From: Streptomyces atriruber
Lineage (GTDB): Bacteria; Actinomycetota; Actinomycetes; Streptomycetales; Streptomycetaceae
Length of the DNA stretch: 64,000 bases
Direction of reading: 5' to 3'
NCBI RefSeq assembly: GCF_001418325.1
Contig: NZ_LIPN01000258.1
Location: 1-64,000, forward strand
This document shows, piece after piece, positions 37,890 through 46,649 of the stretch. The notes beneath the pieces were generated by a model. It ran no database searches, was not told where the DNA came from, and saw nothing but the letters and a program-made list of their open reading frames with translations. Position 1 is the stretch's first letter, and each line of letters opens with the position of its first letter. A program made the translations under genes and the position numbers.

Positions 37890-38651
37890 ATGTCGTACGA
37901 GACGCTTCAGGACCGCACCGCCCTCGTCACCGGCGCGGCCAGCGGCATCGGAGAGGCCACGGCCCGGCTGCTCGCCGCCCGCGGGGCGCGGGTCGTCCTC
38001 CTCGCCCGCCGCACGGACCGGCTCGAAGAGCTGGCCGCCAAGATCGGGGCGGACGGCGGCCGGGCGCTCGCCGTCACCGCCGACGTCACCGACCAGGCGT
38101 CGGTGGACGCCGCCGCCGAGCGGGTCCGCGCCGCCTACGGGCGCGTGGACCTGGTGGTGAACTCGGCGGGTGTGATGCTGCCCAACCCGGTCACCGAGGC
38201 CCGCACCGACGAGTGGCAGCGGATGCTGGACACGAACGTGGCGGGGGCGCTGCGCATCATCGGCGCCTTCACGCCGGACCTGATCGAGGCGGCCGCGGCG
38301 GGCGGGGCGGCGGACCTGGTCAACATCTCCTCGATCGGCGCGCACCTCGCGTTCACCAACTACGCGGTGTACGGGGCGACGAAGGCCGCGCTGACACACC
38401 TGTCGGAGTCCCTGCGCACCGAGCTCGGCCCGCGTGACGTGCGCGTCACCAACGTCGAGCCGGGCTTCACGGACACCGAGCTGCGCGGGCACATCGACAA
38501 CGGTGAGCTGAGCGGGCAGCTGGAAGGCATGTTCGGCGCGGTCGGCTCACTGGAATCGGAGGACGTCGCGGACCTGATCGCCTACGCGACGAGCCGTCCG
38601 CGCCACGTCAACCTGCGCCAGCTCATCGTGCTGCCCACGCGCCAGGCGTGA
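37890..38651 (+). CDS. Short-chain dehydrogenase/reductase
   Basis: 253 residues, the classical SDR length. NAD(P)-binding TGAASGIGEA, NSAGV, catalytic Ser in NISSIG and YGATK (Tyr-x-x-x-Lys) are all present. An Arg after the second strand (LLARRTDRLE) suggests NADP(H) preference (inference). Substrate unknown. It is divergent from an MmyB-type regulator, a pairing that points to induction by a small hydrophobic carbonyl compound or acyl ligand. Confidence 0.93.
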   Translation: MSYETLQDRTALVTGAASGIGEATARLLAARGARVVLLARRTDRLEELAAKIGADGGRALAVTADVTDQASVDAAAERVRAAYGRVDLVVNSAGVMLPNPVTEARTDEWQRMLDTNVAGALRIIGAFTPDLIEAAAAGGAADLVNISSIGAHLAFTNYAVYGATKAALTHLSESLRTELGPRDVRVTNVEPGFTDTELRGHIDNGELSGQLEGMFGAVGSLESEDVADLIAYATSRPRHVNLRQLIVLPTRQA

Positions 38652-38673
38652 GCCGCCCCGGAGGGGGACGGGG

Positions 38674-39093
38674 TCAGTCGTCCCACTCCGACCTGCGCTC
38701 GTCGCGCCGCCGCCCGAAGGGCGACCCGCGGTGGGCGGCCGCCACGTTCACGCCGACGATGCCCGCCCAGGACACGAAGAGCCCGGTCAGGCCCGCGTTG
38801 ACCACGGCGATGGCGGAGAGCGGGACCGCGAGGATCAGCGAGACGACGCCGAACCCGAAGCGCTCGCCCCAGGAGTCGACCCCGCTCGCGGGGGAGCGGG
38901 CGCCGCGGGCGACCACCATCTGCTGCTCGGCGAGGTGGCGGCGCATGCGGCGGTCGATCGTGCCGTCCAGGCGCTGCTCGATCTTCCCGAGGAACGAGTC
39001 GACCAAGGCGGAGTCGTACTCTTCGCCGAGTTCTCTGCGGGCGTGCAGAGTGGCGTCGAGTTCCTTCTTGAGTTCGGCGTCACGGGCTTCCAT
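38674..39093 (-). CDS. Conserved hypothetical membrane protein
   Basis: 139 residues. The first 60 are charged and helical, beginning EARDAELKKELDATLHARRELGEE, probably a coiled coil. Two membrane segments follow (~82-100 VVSLILAVPLSAIAVVNAG and ~103-120 LFVSWAGIVGVNVAAAH), then a very basic tail. Both ends are predicted inside. Family not recognised beyond wide actinobacterial occurrence of this plan. It lies 11 bases after the NCS1 permease stop in the same direction, so could be its operon partner. Confidence 0.75.
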   Translation of the reverse strand: MEARDAELKKELDATLHARRELGEEYDSALVDSFLGKIEQRLDGTIDRRMRRHLAEQQMVVARGARSPASGVDSWGERFGFGVVSLILAVPLSAIAVVNAGLTGLFVSWAGIVGVNVAAAHRGSPFGRRRDERRSEWDD

Positions 39094-39104
39094 ACCCGTG
39101 TACG

Positions 39105-40532
39105 TTACGGTGCCGGCGCCTCTTCGGCGGTGGGGCTAACCCCCCTTTCCGCCCGGGGCCCATCCCCAGGGCCGGGCGGGTTCCGGCGGGCCAGCGCCCA
39201 GTACAGCACCGCGGGCACCACGAGCCCCACGATCCAGGAGATGTCGGCGCCGCCCAGCGGATCGACCAGCGGGCCCGTGTAGAAGTGGGTGACCAGGAAG
39301 GGCAGCTGGGCGAGGAGTCCCACGCCGTAGACGACCAGGGCGTCCCAGCGCCAGGCGCCGTAGCGGCCGTGCGGGTCGAAGAGCGCGGGGATGTCGTAGC
39401 GCTCGCGGGAGATCAGGTAGTAGTCGACCAGGTTGATGGCCGACCAGGGCGTGAAGAACGTCAGCAGGAACAGCAGGAAGTCCTTGAAGGACGACAGGAA
39501 GCTGTCCTTGCCGAGCAGCGCGACCGCCGTGCCCGCCACCATGATCACGGCGATGTACGCGGCCCGCCCGCGCGGCCCGAGCACCTTCTGGCCGCGGAAG
39601 CCGCTGATGCTCGTGACCATCGACATGAAGCCGCCGTAGGTGTTGAGGACGTTGATGGTCAGCTTGCCGAGCGCGATCACGAAGTACAGGAAGGAGGCGA
39701 TCAGGCCGGTGCCGCCGAGGCCCACGACGTAGCCGACCTGGTTGGCGAGGAAGGCGTCCCCCGCGCTCGCCGCCACGAGCACCCCGAACGTCATCGACCA
39801 CTGCGAGCCGATCGCCGACCCCGACAGCGTCCACCAGAACGTGGCCTTCGCCGACGTGGTGCGCGGCAGATAGCGCGAGTAGTCGGCGACGTACGGACCG
39901 AAGGCGAGCTGCCAGGACGCCGACAGGGAGACGGCGAGCAGGAACATCGGCAGGTCGAAGCGGGCGTCGCCGAGCAGCGCCGACAGATCCACGCGGTCCA
40001 GGAGCCGGATGCCCAGATAGACGAAGGCGAGCGCGCAGATCACGCTGGCCACCCGGCCGAGCACATGGATGACGCGGTAGCCGACCGCCGCCATGACCGC
40101 CGTGACGACGGCGAAGACGACGATGCCGGTGGTGTCGTTCGTGTGCGTCAGCTCGGCCGTGGCCTGTCCGGCAAGGACGCTGCCGCTCGCGAAGAAGCCG
40201 ACGTACATGAGGATGACGAGGAGCAGCGGGACGACCGCACCCTTCACCCCGAACTGGGCCCGCGACTGGATCATCTGCGGCAGCCCCAGCTTCGGCCCCT
40301 GCGCCGAGTGCAGCGCCATGACGGCGCCGCCGAGGAGGTTGCCGAGGACGAGGCCGACCAGCGACCACACCACGTCGCCGCCGAAGACGACGGCGAGCGC
40401 GCCCGTCACGACCGCGGTGATCTGCAGATTGGCGCCGAGCCAGAGCGTGAACTGGCTGAACGCCGTGCCGTGCCGTTCGTCGTCCGGGACGACGTCGATG
40501 GAGCGCCGCTCCACCAGGTCTTCAGCTGCCAT
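39105..40532 (-). CDS. NCS1-family nucleobase permease (cytosine/purine type)
   Basis: 475 residues with about twelve membrane segments. The first segments show the NCS1 marks WLGANLQITAV and GPKLGLPQMIQSRAQFG, the second being the nucleobase-cation-symport signature. The protein should import a nucleobase or related compound with a cation across the cytoplasmic membrane; cytosine, purines, allantoin and hydantoin are all possible. No catabolic partner lies beside it. ATG 40532; an unrelated ABC operon follows upstream. Confidence 0.9.
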   Translation of the reverse strand: MAAEDLVERRSIDVVPDDERHGTAFSQFTLWLGANLQITAVVTGALAVVFGGDVVWSLVGLVLGNLLGGAVMALHSAQGPKLGLPQMIQSRAQFGVKGAVVPLLLVILMYVGFFASGSVLAGQATAELTHTNDTTGIVVFAVVTAVMAAVGYRVIHVLGRVASVICALAFVYLGIRLLDRVDLSALLGDARFDLPMFLLAVSLSASWQLAFGPYVADYSRYLPRTTSAKATFWWTLSGSAIGSQWSMTFGVLVAASAGDAFLANQVGYVVGLGGTGLIASFLYFVIALGKLTINVLNTYGGFMSMVTSISGFRGQKVLGPRGRAAYIAVIMVAGTAVALLGKDSFLSSFKDFLLFLLTFFTPWSAINLVDYYLISRERYDIPALFDPHGRYGAWRWDALVVYGVGLLAQLPFLVTHFYTGPLVDPLGGADISWIVGLVVPAVLYWALARRNPPGPGDGPRAERGVSPTAEEAPAP

Positions 40533-40565
40533 GCCGATCGAAACCCCCTCTTGTCACACGTCTTG

Positions 40566-41507
40566 TTACGCGTCCTTCTTCGCCAGTCCGTGCTGTTCCG
40601 CCCAGTCCTGCGCGACGTCCTCCGGGTCCTTCTTGTCCTTGTCCACCAGGCGGTTGAGCTCGGTGAGCTGGGCCGTCGTCAGGAGCGCGCCCAGGCGGGC
40701 GAGCGCCTTGCGCACCGTCGAGTCGGCCTTGCGGTCGGCGATGAGCGGGACGACGTGCTGGCCGGGGACGAGGTTCTTGGGGTCGGTGAGGACGACCCAG
40801 CCCTCGGCGGCGATGTCGGTGTCGGTGGTGAAGAGGTTCGCGACGTCGACGTCGCCCTTGCGCAGGGCGCCCTTGACCAGCGGCCCGGACGAGTCGAGCG
40901 ACTTGAACTCCTTGAACTCGACTCCGTAGACGTCCTTGAGGCCGACCGCTCCCACCGTGCGCTTCTTCACCTCGGCGGCGGCGCCGATGACCAGCTTGCC
41001 GTTGTGCTTCGCCAGGTCGGCGAGGGACTTGAGGCCGTACTCCTCGGCGGTGTCGCGCGTGACGACGAACGCGTCGGAGTCCTCGGCCCGCCCGTACGGC
41101 AGGATCTGCAGCCCGCGCGGGAGCGCCACGGCGAGGGCGTTCTGCATCTCGCCCTCCTCCGTGGCCTTCGCCTTGGGGTCCAGGTAGTGCAGGAGCGCGC
41201 CCTGGTACTCGGGGAGCAGGTCGATGTCGCCGCCCTTGAGCGCGGGGATGAGGATCTCGCGGGTGCCGAGGTTGGGCCGGACGCTCGTCTTCACGCCTGC
41301 CGCCTCCAGGGCGGCCGCGTACAGGTATCCGAGGACCTGGTTCTCGGTGAAGTTGGCGGTGCCGATGGTGACGCCGTTCTTGCTGGAGCCCCCTCCACCG
41401 CCGCCGGAGCCCCCGCCGTCGAGGGAGGTGATGCCGCCGCTGCAGGCGGCGAGCGTGGGCACGGACGCGGTGGCGAGGAGTCCGCCGAGGAGAGTTCTGC
41501 GGTTCAT
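40566..41507 (-). CDS. Osmoprotectant-type ABC transporter substrate-binding lipoprotein
   Basis: 313 residues from ATG 41507. The signal peptide ends in lipobox LAAC, followed by a Gly/Ser linker. The binding domain starts VTIGTANFTENQVLGYLYA, typical of the OpuAC/OsmF/ProX group, and includes the hinge LPEYQGALLHY. It captures a quaternary amine such as glycine betaine, choline or carnitine for the permeases encoded just upstream. Last gene of the four-gene operon running from 44038. Confidence 0.93.
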   Translation of the reverse strand: MNRRTLLGGLLATASVPTLAACSGGITSLDGGGSGGGGGGSSKNGVTIGTANFTENQVLGYLYAAALEAAGVKTSVRPNLGTREILIPALKGGDIDLLPEYQGALLHYLDPKAKATEEGEMQNALAVALPRGLQILPYGRAEDSDAFVVTRDTAEEYGLKSLADLAKHNGKLVIGAAAEVKKRTVGAVGLKDVYGVEFKEFKSLDSSGPLVKGALRKGDVDVANLFTTDTDIAAEGWVVLTDPKNLVPGQHVVPLIADRKADSTVRKALARLGALLTTAQLTELNRLVDKDKKDPEDVAQDWAEQHGLAKKDA

Positions 41508-41518
41508 GGGGATCGCTC

Positions 41519-42190
41519 CTAGGCCTGCTTGGCCGGACGGTGGCTGAAGAGGGCGCGCTGGAGGCCGGACAGCGCCAGGTCGAGGACGACGGCGACGACG
41601 GCCACGAGCACGGCGCCGCCGAGCACCTGGACGAGGTCGCGCTGGGCGAGTCCGTCGAAGACGTACCGGCCGAGGCCGCCGAACGAGACGTAGGCGGCGA
41701 TGGTCGCCGTCGCGACGACCTGGATCAGCGCGAGCCGGAGCCCGGTCATGATCAGCGGCAGCGCGAGCGGCAACTCGACCTGGAGGAGCACCTGGTGGGC
41801 CCGCATGCCCTGGCCGCGCGCCGCGTCCCGCACCTCGGGGTCGACGGCGGTCATGCCCGCGTACGTGTTGGTGACGATGGAGGGCACGGCGAGCGCGACG
41901 AGCGCGATGTAGACGGGCCACATCGACAGGCCGCTGGCCAGGAAGACCAGCACGACGAGTCCGACGGTGGGCAGCGCCCGGCCGAAGGAGGAGAGGTTGA
42001 TCGCGACGAAGGCGCCGCGTCCGGTGTGCCCGATGAGCAGGCCGACCGGCAGCGCGATGACGGCGGCGATGAGCGTCGCGAGCAGCGAGTACTGGAGGTG
42101 CTCGACGAGGCGGTGCCCGATGCCGTCGGGCCCGGTCCACTGTTCGCCGCTGACCAGCCAGGCGCCGAGGTCCTTGAAGAGTTCGTACAT
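41519..42190 (-). CDS. Osmoprotectant-type ABC transporter permease 2
   Basis: 223 residues, about six membrane segments, with the permease EAA-like loop EVRDAARGQGMRAHQVLLQVELPLALP that contacts the ATPase. Family: ProW/OpuBB. It follows the other permease by one base and precedes the binding protein, so the transporter has two different membrane subunits, as in OpuB/OsmYW-type systems. Confidence 0.93.
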   Translation of the reverse strand: MYELFKDLGAWLVSGEQWTGPDGIGHRLVEHLQYSLLATLIAAVIALPVGLLIGHTGRGAFVAINLSSFGRALPTVGLVVLVFLASGLSMWPVYIALVALAVPSIVTNTYAGMTAVDPEVRDAARGQGMRAHQVLLQVELPLALPLIMTGLRLALIQVVATATIAAYVSFGGLGRYVFDGLAQRDLVQVLGGAVLVAVVAVVLDLALSGLQRALFSHRPAKQA

Positions 42191-42191
42191 G

Positions 42192-42839
42192 TCAGGCGCT
42201 CCTTTGGCGACGGGTCCAGGGCGTCAGGACGTACTGGAGCGTGACGAGCAGCGCGTCCGCGACGAGCGCGAGGAGCAGCGTGAGGACCACGCCGACGATC
42301 ACGGGGGTGGGGAAGTTGCGCTGGAAGCCGTCGGTGAAGAGCTGTCCCAGACCGCCGTCGCCGATGTACGTCGCGACGGAGACCAGGGAGATCGACATGA
42401 CCGTCGCGATCCGTACGCCCGCCATGATCACCGGCAGGGCGAGGGGGAGTTCGACGGTGAGCAGCGTGCGCAGCGGCCGGGTGCCCATGGCCTTGGCCGC
42501 TTCCTTCGTCTTCGCGGGCACGGAGTCCAGGCCCTCGACGGTGTTCCGCAGGAGCACCACGAGCGTGTAGATCGTCAGGCCGATGACGGTGGTGGTGCGG
42601 GTGAGCCCGCTGACCGGCAGGAGCAGCACGAAGACGGCGATGGAAGGAATGGTGAAGAGGACGTTCGACAGCCCGAGGAGGAGCCCGCGCAGGGGCCGGA
42701 CGCGGTGCGCGACGACGGCCAGCGGCAGTGAGATCAGCAGTCCCAGGGCGACGGCGGAGAGGGCGGCCTGGAGGTGGGAGAGGGTGAGGCGGGTGAGATC
42801 GTCGGTGTGGTCGCCGATCCACGACCAGTCGACGGTCAT
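42192..42839 (-). CDS. Osmoprotectant-type ABC transporter permease 1
   Basis: 215 residues, six membrane segments, EAA loop KEAAKAMGTRPLRTLLTVELPLALP. Its ATG overlaps the ATPase stop (ATGA), giving translational coupling. Partner of permease 2 in a heteromeric channel. Family members carry glycine betaine, choline or related compounds. Confidence 0.93.
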   Translation of the reverse strand: MTVDWSWIGDHTDDLTRLTLSHLQAALSAVALGLLISLPLAVVAHRVRPLRGLLLGLSNVLFTIPSIAVFVLLLPVSGLTRTTTVIGLTIYTLVVLLRNTVEGLDSVPAKTKEAAKAMGTRPLRTLLTVELPLALPVIMAGVRIATVMSISLVSVATYIGDGGLGQLFTDGFQRNFPTPVIVGVVLTLLLALVADALLVTLQYVLTPWTRRQRSA

Positions 42840-44038
42840 GAGGTGCGCTCCGCGGGGCCGGTGAGGTCGTCCTGTGCCCGCGGCCCGGTGGGGGCTTGTC
42901 GCGCGGTTCCCCGCGCCCCTTCCGGGGACGCCTCGGTGCGGGTCGAGGTGGACGACTCAGGGGCGCGCGGAACCGCGCGATCAGCCCCCACCGGCCCGCG
43001 GACGGAACGGCCTCTCTCGTGGGCGGCGCCCGCGCCGTCGTGGATGTCCTCCCGGGACGAGACCCCCGTCAGGCGGCCCTCCGCGTCGACGCGGACCACC
43101 AGCCCCGTCGGAGCGGATATCGACTCGTTGAGGGCGGAAAGCAGCGAGTCGGAGTCGCGCAGCGGCCGTACGGGGACGTCCGCGGACTCCCCGTCCTTGT
43201 GCCGCCAGGCCAGGGGAGCCCCCGCCGCGTCCAGGCGGAGCGTCCACGCGCCGCCCTCCGGCGCGGGCCCCAGCGGAACGCCCGAGAGCGTGGCAAGGGA
43301 AAGCAGCTTCAGGCCGCGCTCCGCGCCCAGGAAGTCCGCGACGAAGTCGTCCGCGGGGCGGGCGAGGAGTTCGGCGGGCTCGGCGCACTGCACGAGATGC
43401 CCGCCGGTGCGGAAGACGGCTATCCGGTCGCCGAGCCGCACCGCCTCGTCGATGTCGTGCGTGACGAAGACGATGGTCTTGCTCAACTCCCTTTGCAGTC
43501 GCAGCAGTTCGTCCTGCAGTTGGGTGCGGACCACCGGGTCGACCGCGCCGAACGGCTCGTCCATGAGGAGGACCGGCGGGTCCGCGGCGAGCGCGCGGGC
43601 CACGCCGACGCGCTGCTGCTGACCGCCGGAGAGCTGGTGGGGATAGCGGCGTCCCGCGTCCGGGGCGAGGCCGACCGTCTCCAGGAGCTCCGCCGCCCGC
43701 GCCCGCGCCTTCCTGCGGCCCCAGCCGAGCAGCAGCGGCACCGTGGCGACGTTGTCGAGGACCGTGCGGTGCGGGAAGAGACCGGCCTGCTGGATCACGT
43801 AGCCGATGGAGCGGCGCAGTTCCGCCGCGTCCTGCTCCAGGATGTCGCGGCCGCCGACCCGGATGGTTCCCGAGCTCGGGTCGACCATCCGGTTGATCAT
43901 GCGGAGGGTCGTCGTCTTGCCACAACCGGAAGATCCGACGAGGACGGTCACGCCGCCTTCGGGCATCTCCAGGGTGAGGTCGTGGACTGCTGTCGTGCCG
44001 TTCGGGAAGCGTTTGTGGACCGTGTCGAACTGGATCAT
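42836..44038 (-). CDS. Osmoprotectant-type ABC transporter ATPase with repeat-derived C-terminal tail
   Basis: 400 residues. Walker A GSSGCGKTT, signature LSGGQQQRVGVARA, Walker B VLLMDEPFGAVD. A C-terminal regulatory domain (~240-340) ends in a CBS-like strand pair (GLVVRVDAEGRLTGVSSREDI). The last ~60 residues are odd: they are encoded by two inverted copies of dispersed repeat A and read VGADRAVPRAP ... ARGTARQAPTG, so the natural C-terminus was probably extended by repeat insertion. Family ProV/OpuA. First gene of the operon, immediately upstream of two permeases and the binding protein. Confidence 0.93.
   Translation of the reverse strand: MIQFDTVHKRFPNGTTAVHDLTLEMPEGGVTVLVGSSGCGKTTTLRMINRMVDPSSGTIRVGGRDILEQDAAELRRSIGYVIQQAGLFPHRTVLDNVATVPLLLGWGRRKARARAAELLETVGLAPDAGRRYPHQLSGGQQQRVGVARALAADPPVLLMDEPFGAVDPVVRTQLQDELLRLQRELSKTIVFVTHDIDEAVRLGDRIAVFRTGGHLVQCAEPAELLARPADDFVADFLGAERGLKLLSLATLSGVPLGPAPEGGAWTLRLDAAGAPLAWRHKDGESADVPVRPLRDSDSLLSALNESISAPTGLVVRVDAEGRLTGVSSREDIHDGAGAAHERGRSVRGPVGADRAVPRAPESSTSTRTEASPEGARGTARQAPTGPRAQDDLTGPAERTS
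42889..42920 (-). repeat. Dispersed hairpin repeat, family A copy 6, inside the ABC ATPase gene
   Basis: Reverse copy with GCGCGGTTCCCCGCGC core. It lies within the 3' end of the ABC ATPase coding sequence and is inverted relative to copy 7, 38 bases away. Confidence 0.85.
42959..42993 (+). repeat. Dispersed hairpin repeat, family A copy 7, inside the ABC ATPase gene
   Basis: Forward copy with GCGCGCGGAACCGCGCGA core, itself a perfect small hairpin (GCGCGG-AA-CCGCGC). With copy 6 it can form a long stem. Confidence 0.85.
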
Positions 44039-44185
44039 GAGGAGTCCCTTGCCCGGCTGTATATCGTCATGCAGAGTTCTCGTTGTCTGAATAGGTTGTC
44101 AATAGTTGGTCGCCGCTTCAGTGGAAATCGCTCGCGATTACCGGCCGACAGGCAAGACAGGGCGTCCGATTGAGGAGGAATGCGA

Positions 44186-45739
44186 GTGAAGTCGTCTCGT
44201 ATCGCGGACAGGGCGACCGGCGACAGGAAATCGGTCGTCGTCCTCGACGGCCGGGGACTGATGGTCGCAGACGTCGTACGGTTGGCCGAATCGCATGCCC
44301 GGCCGGTGCCCGCGACCGACGGAATGAAGCGCGCCGAGGACTCCTGGAACGCCGCCAGGGAGATCGCCGCCTGGGGCCGCGTGTACGGCCGCTCCACCGG
44401 CGTCGGCGCCAACCGGAACGAGAACGTGCCCACCGAGGCCGCCGCCGACCACGGCCTCAGACTGCTGCGCTCGCACGCCGGAGCCATCGGCGCCGAACTC
44501 CCCGCCACCCAGGTCCGCGCGATGCTCGCGGTCCGCGCCAACCAGCTCCTCGCGGGCGGCGCCGGACTGCGCCCCACCGTCGTCACCGCGCTCTGCGAGG
44601 CCCTGGAGACCGGCGCGTACCCCACCGTCAACGAATTCGGCTCGGTCGGCACCGGCGACATCGCCGCCCTCTCCCAGATGGGCCTCGCGCTCGCCGGTGA
44701 ACACCCCTGGCAGGGCCCCGGTCGCCCGCCCGAGTCGCAGCCCCTCGACAACAACGACGCCCTCGCCCTGATCAGCAGCAACGCCCTCACCCTTGGCCAG
44801 TCCGCGCTCGCCCTGCACGAGCTGCGCGGACTGATCGGCGCCACGCAGGTGGTCGCCGCGCTGTCACTGATGGCGGTCGACGGTTCGTACGAGGCGTACG
44901 CGCTGCCCGTGCACGAGGCGCGGCGCCACCCGGGCTCGTACGCGGTCGCCGAGCGCATGCGCCGTCTGCTGGGCGCCCCCGACCGCCCCACCCCGCCCCT
45001 CGGCCGCATCCAGGACCCCTACGGCTTCCGCTGCGTGCCGCAGATCCACGGTCCCGCGCACGACGCGGCGGACGCCCTGGAAGGGGTCCTCGCCGTCGAG
45101 ATCAACGCGGCCGCCGAGAACCCCCTGATCTCGCCCGACGATCTGGCCGCGTACCACCACGGCGGCTTCTACCTGGCTCAACTCGCCCTGGCGCTCGACC
45201 ACTTCAGGCTGGCCGTGACCCAGGCGGCGCGGCTGTCCACCTCCCGCCTCTCCACCCTCAACGAACCGGCCTTCACCCGCCTGCGGCCCTTCCTCGCGGA
45301 CGGCGAACCCGCCTCGTCCGGCGTCATGATCCTCGAATACGCCGCCGGGGCCGCCCTGGGTGACCTGCGGGCCTTCTCCGCGCCCGCCTCCCTCGGCCAC
45401 GCGGTGCTCTCCCGCGGCGTCGAGGAACAGGCCAGCTTCGCCTCGCTCGCCGCCCGCCAGACCCTGCGCGCCTGCGAGGCGTTCCGCATGGTGGTCGGAT
45501 GCGAACTGGTCGCCGCGGTCAGGGCGTTGCGGCAGCGGGACATGCGTCTCGATCCGGACACACCGCTCGCGCGGGCCTTCGAACTCGCCGACTCCGTCCT
45601 CGAAGCGGAGCTCGCGGACCGGCCGCTGACGGATGATGTGACGGCGGCGGCGGGGCTGCTCGACCGGTTCACCATCCTGTGGTCGGAGCTCGGCGCCGGA
45701 ACGACAGCGGGTACGGACATCCTGAGGGGGACGGCATGA
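44186..45739 (+). CDS. Aromatic amino acid ammonia-lyase-fold protein lacking the canonical Ala-Ser-Gly (MIO) triad
   Basis: About 517 residues, matching the histidine/phenylalanine ammonia-lyase family in length and order of motifs: YGRSTGVG with the catalytic Tyr (~63-70), QDPYGFRCVPQIHG (~280), EINAAAENPLI (~315) and SSGVMILEYAAGAAL (~390). The segment that normally reads GSVGASGDLAPL reads GSVGTGDIAAL, one residue shorter, so the Ala-Ser-Gly that cyclises to the MIO group is replaced by Gly-Thr-Gly (~155-157). The Asn-Gly-Thr seen after ALI in histidine lyases is Ser-Ser-Asn. It may be a lyase with altered chemistry, a different enzyme, or a binding protein. I prefer GTG 44186 (AGGAGG seven bases upstream) over ATG 44180. 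Its stop overlaps the RpiR gene. Confidence 0.85.
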   Translation: MKSSRIADRATGDRKSVVVLDGRGLMVADVVRLAESHARPVPATDGMKRAEDSWNAAREIAAWGRVYGRSTGVGANRNENVPTEAAADHGLRLLRSHAGAIGAELPATQVRAMLAVRANQLLAGGAGLRPTVVTALCEALETGAYPTVNEFGSVGTGDIAALSQMGLALAGEHPWQGPGRPPESQPLDNNDALALISSNALTLGQSALALHELRGLIGATQVVAALSLMAVDGSYEAYALPVHEARRHPGSYAVAERMRRLLGAPDRPTPPLGRIQDPYGFRCVPQIHGPAHDAADALEGVLAVEINAAAENPLISPDDLAAYHHGGFYLAQLALALDHFRLAVTQAARLSTSRLSTLNEPAFTRLRPFLADGEPASSGVMILEYAAGAALGDLRAFSAPASLGHAVLSRGVEEQASFASLAARQTLRACEAFRMVVGCELVAAVRALRQRDMRLDPDTPLARAFELADSVLEAELADRPLTDDVTAAAGLLDRFTILWSELGAGTTAGTDILRGTA

Positions 45740-46569
45740 GTGACAGCCCTGCCGCGCGACTGCAAGTGCTCTTCGAGGGCCACCGGCTCACGCCCACCCA
45801 GCGGCGCATCGCGCACTGCATGGTGCGCAGGGCCGCCGACGCGCCCTTCCTCTCCAGCGTGGAGCTGGCCGAACTCGCCGGCGTCAGCCAGCCCTCGGTC
45901 ACCCGTTTCGCGGTCGCCCTCGGCTTCGACGGCTATCCGGCGCTGCGCAGGCACCTGCGGGACGTGGCGCCCGCCGAGGAGTCGGGGGCGACGGCCGCCA
46001 ACGAGTACCAGCAGGCGGTCGACGCGGAGATCGAGAACCTCCGGCACCTGGCGGAGGTCCTCGCCGACCCGGCGCCGGTCGAGCGCGCGGGACGGGTCCT
46101 CGCCGCGTCCCGGCCCCTCCCCGTCCTCGGACTGCGGGCCGCCGCCTCCCAGGCGTACGGCTTCTCGTACTTCGCCGCGAAGGTCCATCCCGACGTACGC
46201 CTCCTCGACGAGGGCGGCACCATGCTGGCCGACCGCGTCGACGCCGCGGTCCGGGCCGGTGCCACGGCCCTCCTCTGCTTCGCGCTGCCCCGCCACCCCC
46301 GCGAGGTCGTCGACGCCCTCGCCTACGCGCAGTCGGCGGGCCTGACCGTGGTCACCGTCGCCGACTCGGCCTTCGCCCCGGTCGCCGCCCACTCCGACCT
46401 CCTCCTCCCGGCGGCCGTCGGCACCGGCCTCGCCTTCGACACGGCCTGCGCCCCGATGCTGCTCGGCCGTGTCCTCCTGGAGGCCATGTGCGACAACCTG
46501 CCGGACGCCCAGGCCCGCCTGGAGGAGTTCGACGTGCGGGCGGCGGCGCGGGGGCTGTTCGTGGAGTAG
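45736..46569 (+). CDS. MurR/RpiR-family transcriptional regulator (HTH plus SIS)
   Basis: 277 residues. The N-terminal RpiR helix-turn-helix (~1-75) includes LTPTQRRIAHCMV and AELAGVSQPSVTRFAVALGFDGY. The SIS sugar-isomerase domain (~110-260) has PLPVLGLRAAASQAYGFSYFAAK and the ALLCFALPRHPREVVDALAYAQ helix. Such regulators sense phosphosugars or other small ligands. The ATG overlaps the stop of the ammonia-lyase-fold gene (ATGA), so it probably controls or responds to the substrate of that protein. Confidence 0.93.
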   Translation: MSDSPAARLQVLFEGHRLTPTQRRIAHCMVRRAADAPFLSSVELAELAGVSQPSVTRFAVALGFDGYPALRRHLRDVAPAEESGATAANEYQQAVDAEIENLRHLAEVLADPAPVERAGRVLAASRPLPVLGLRAAASQAYGFSYFAAKVHPDVRLLDEGGTMLADRVDAAVRAGATALLCFALPRHPREVVDALAYAQSAGLTVVTVADSAFAPVAAHSDLLLPAAVGTGLAFDTACAPMLLGRVLLEAMCDNLPDAQARLEEFDVRAAARGLFVE

Positions 46570-46649
46570 GCCGGTGCCCGGAGCGGACGGACACGAAGGC
46601 GACGCCACGCCCGGGGGGAGCGCGGCGCCGCCGGTCGGTCGGCCGGACG

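Noticed and set aside
40140-42244. Plus-strand open frames across the NCS1 permease and ABC operon
   Set aside because: They are anti-sense shadows of genes with clear membrane and ATPase motifs.
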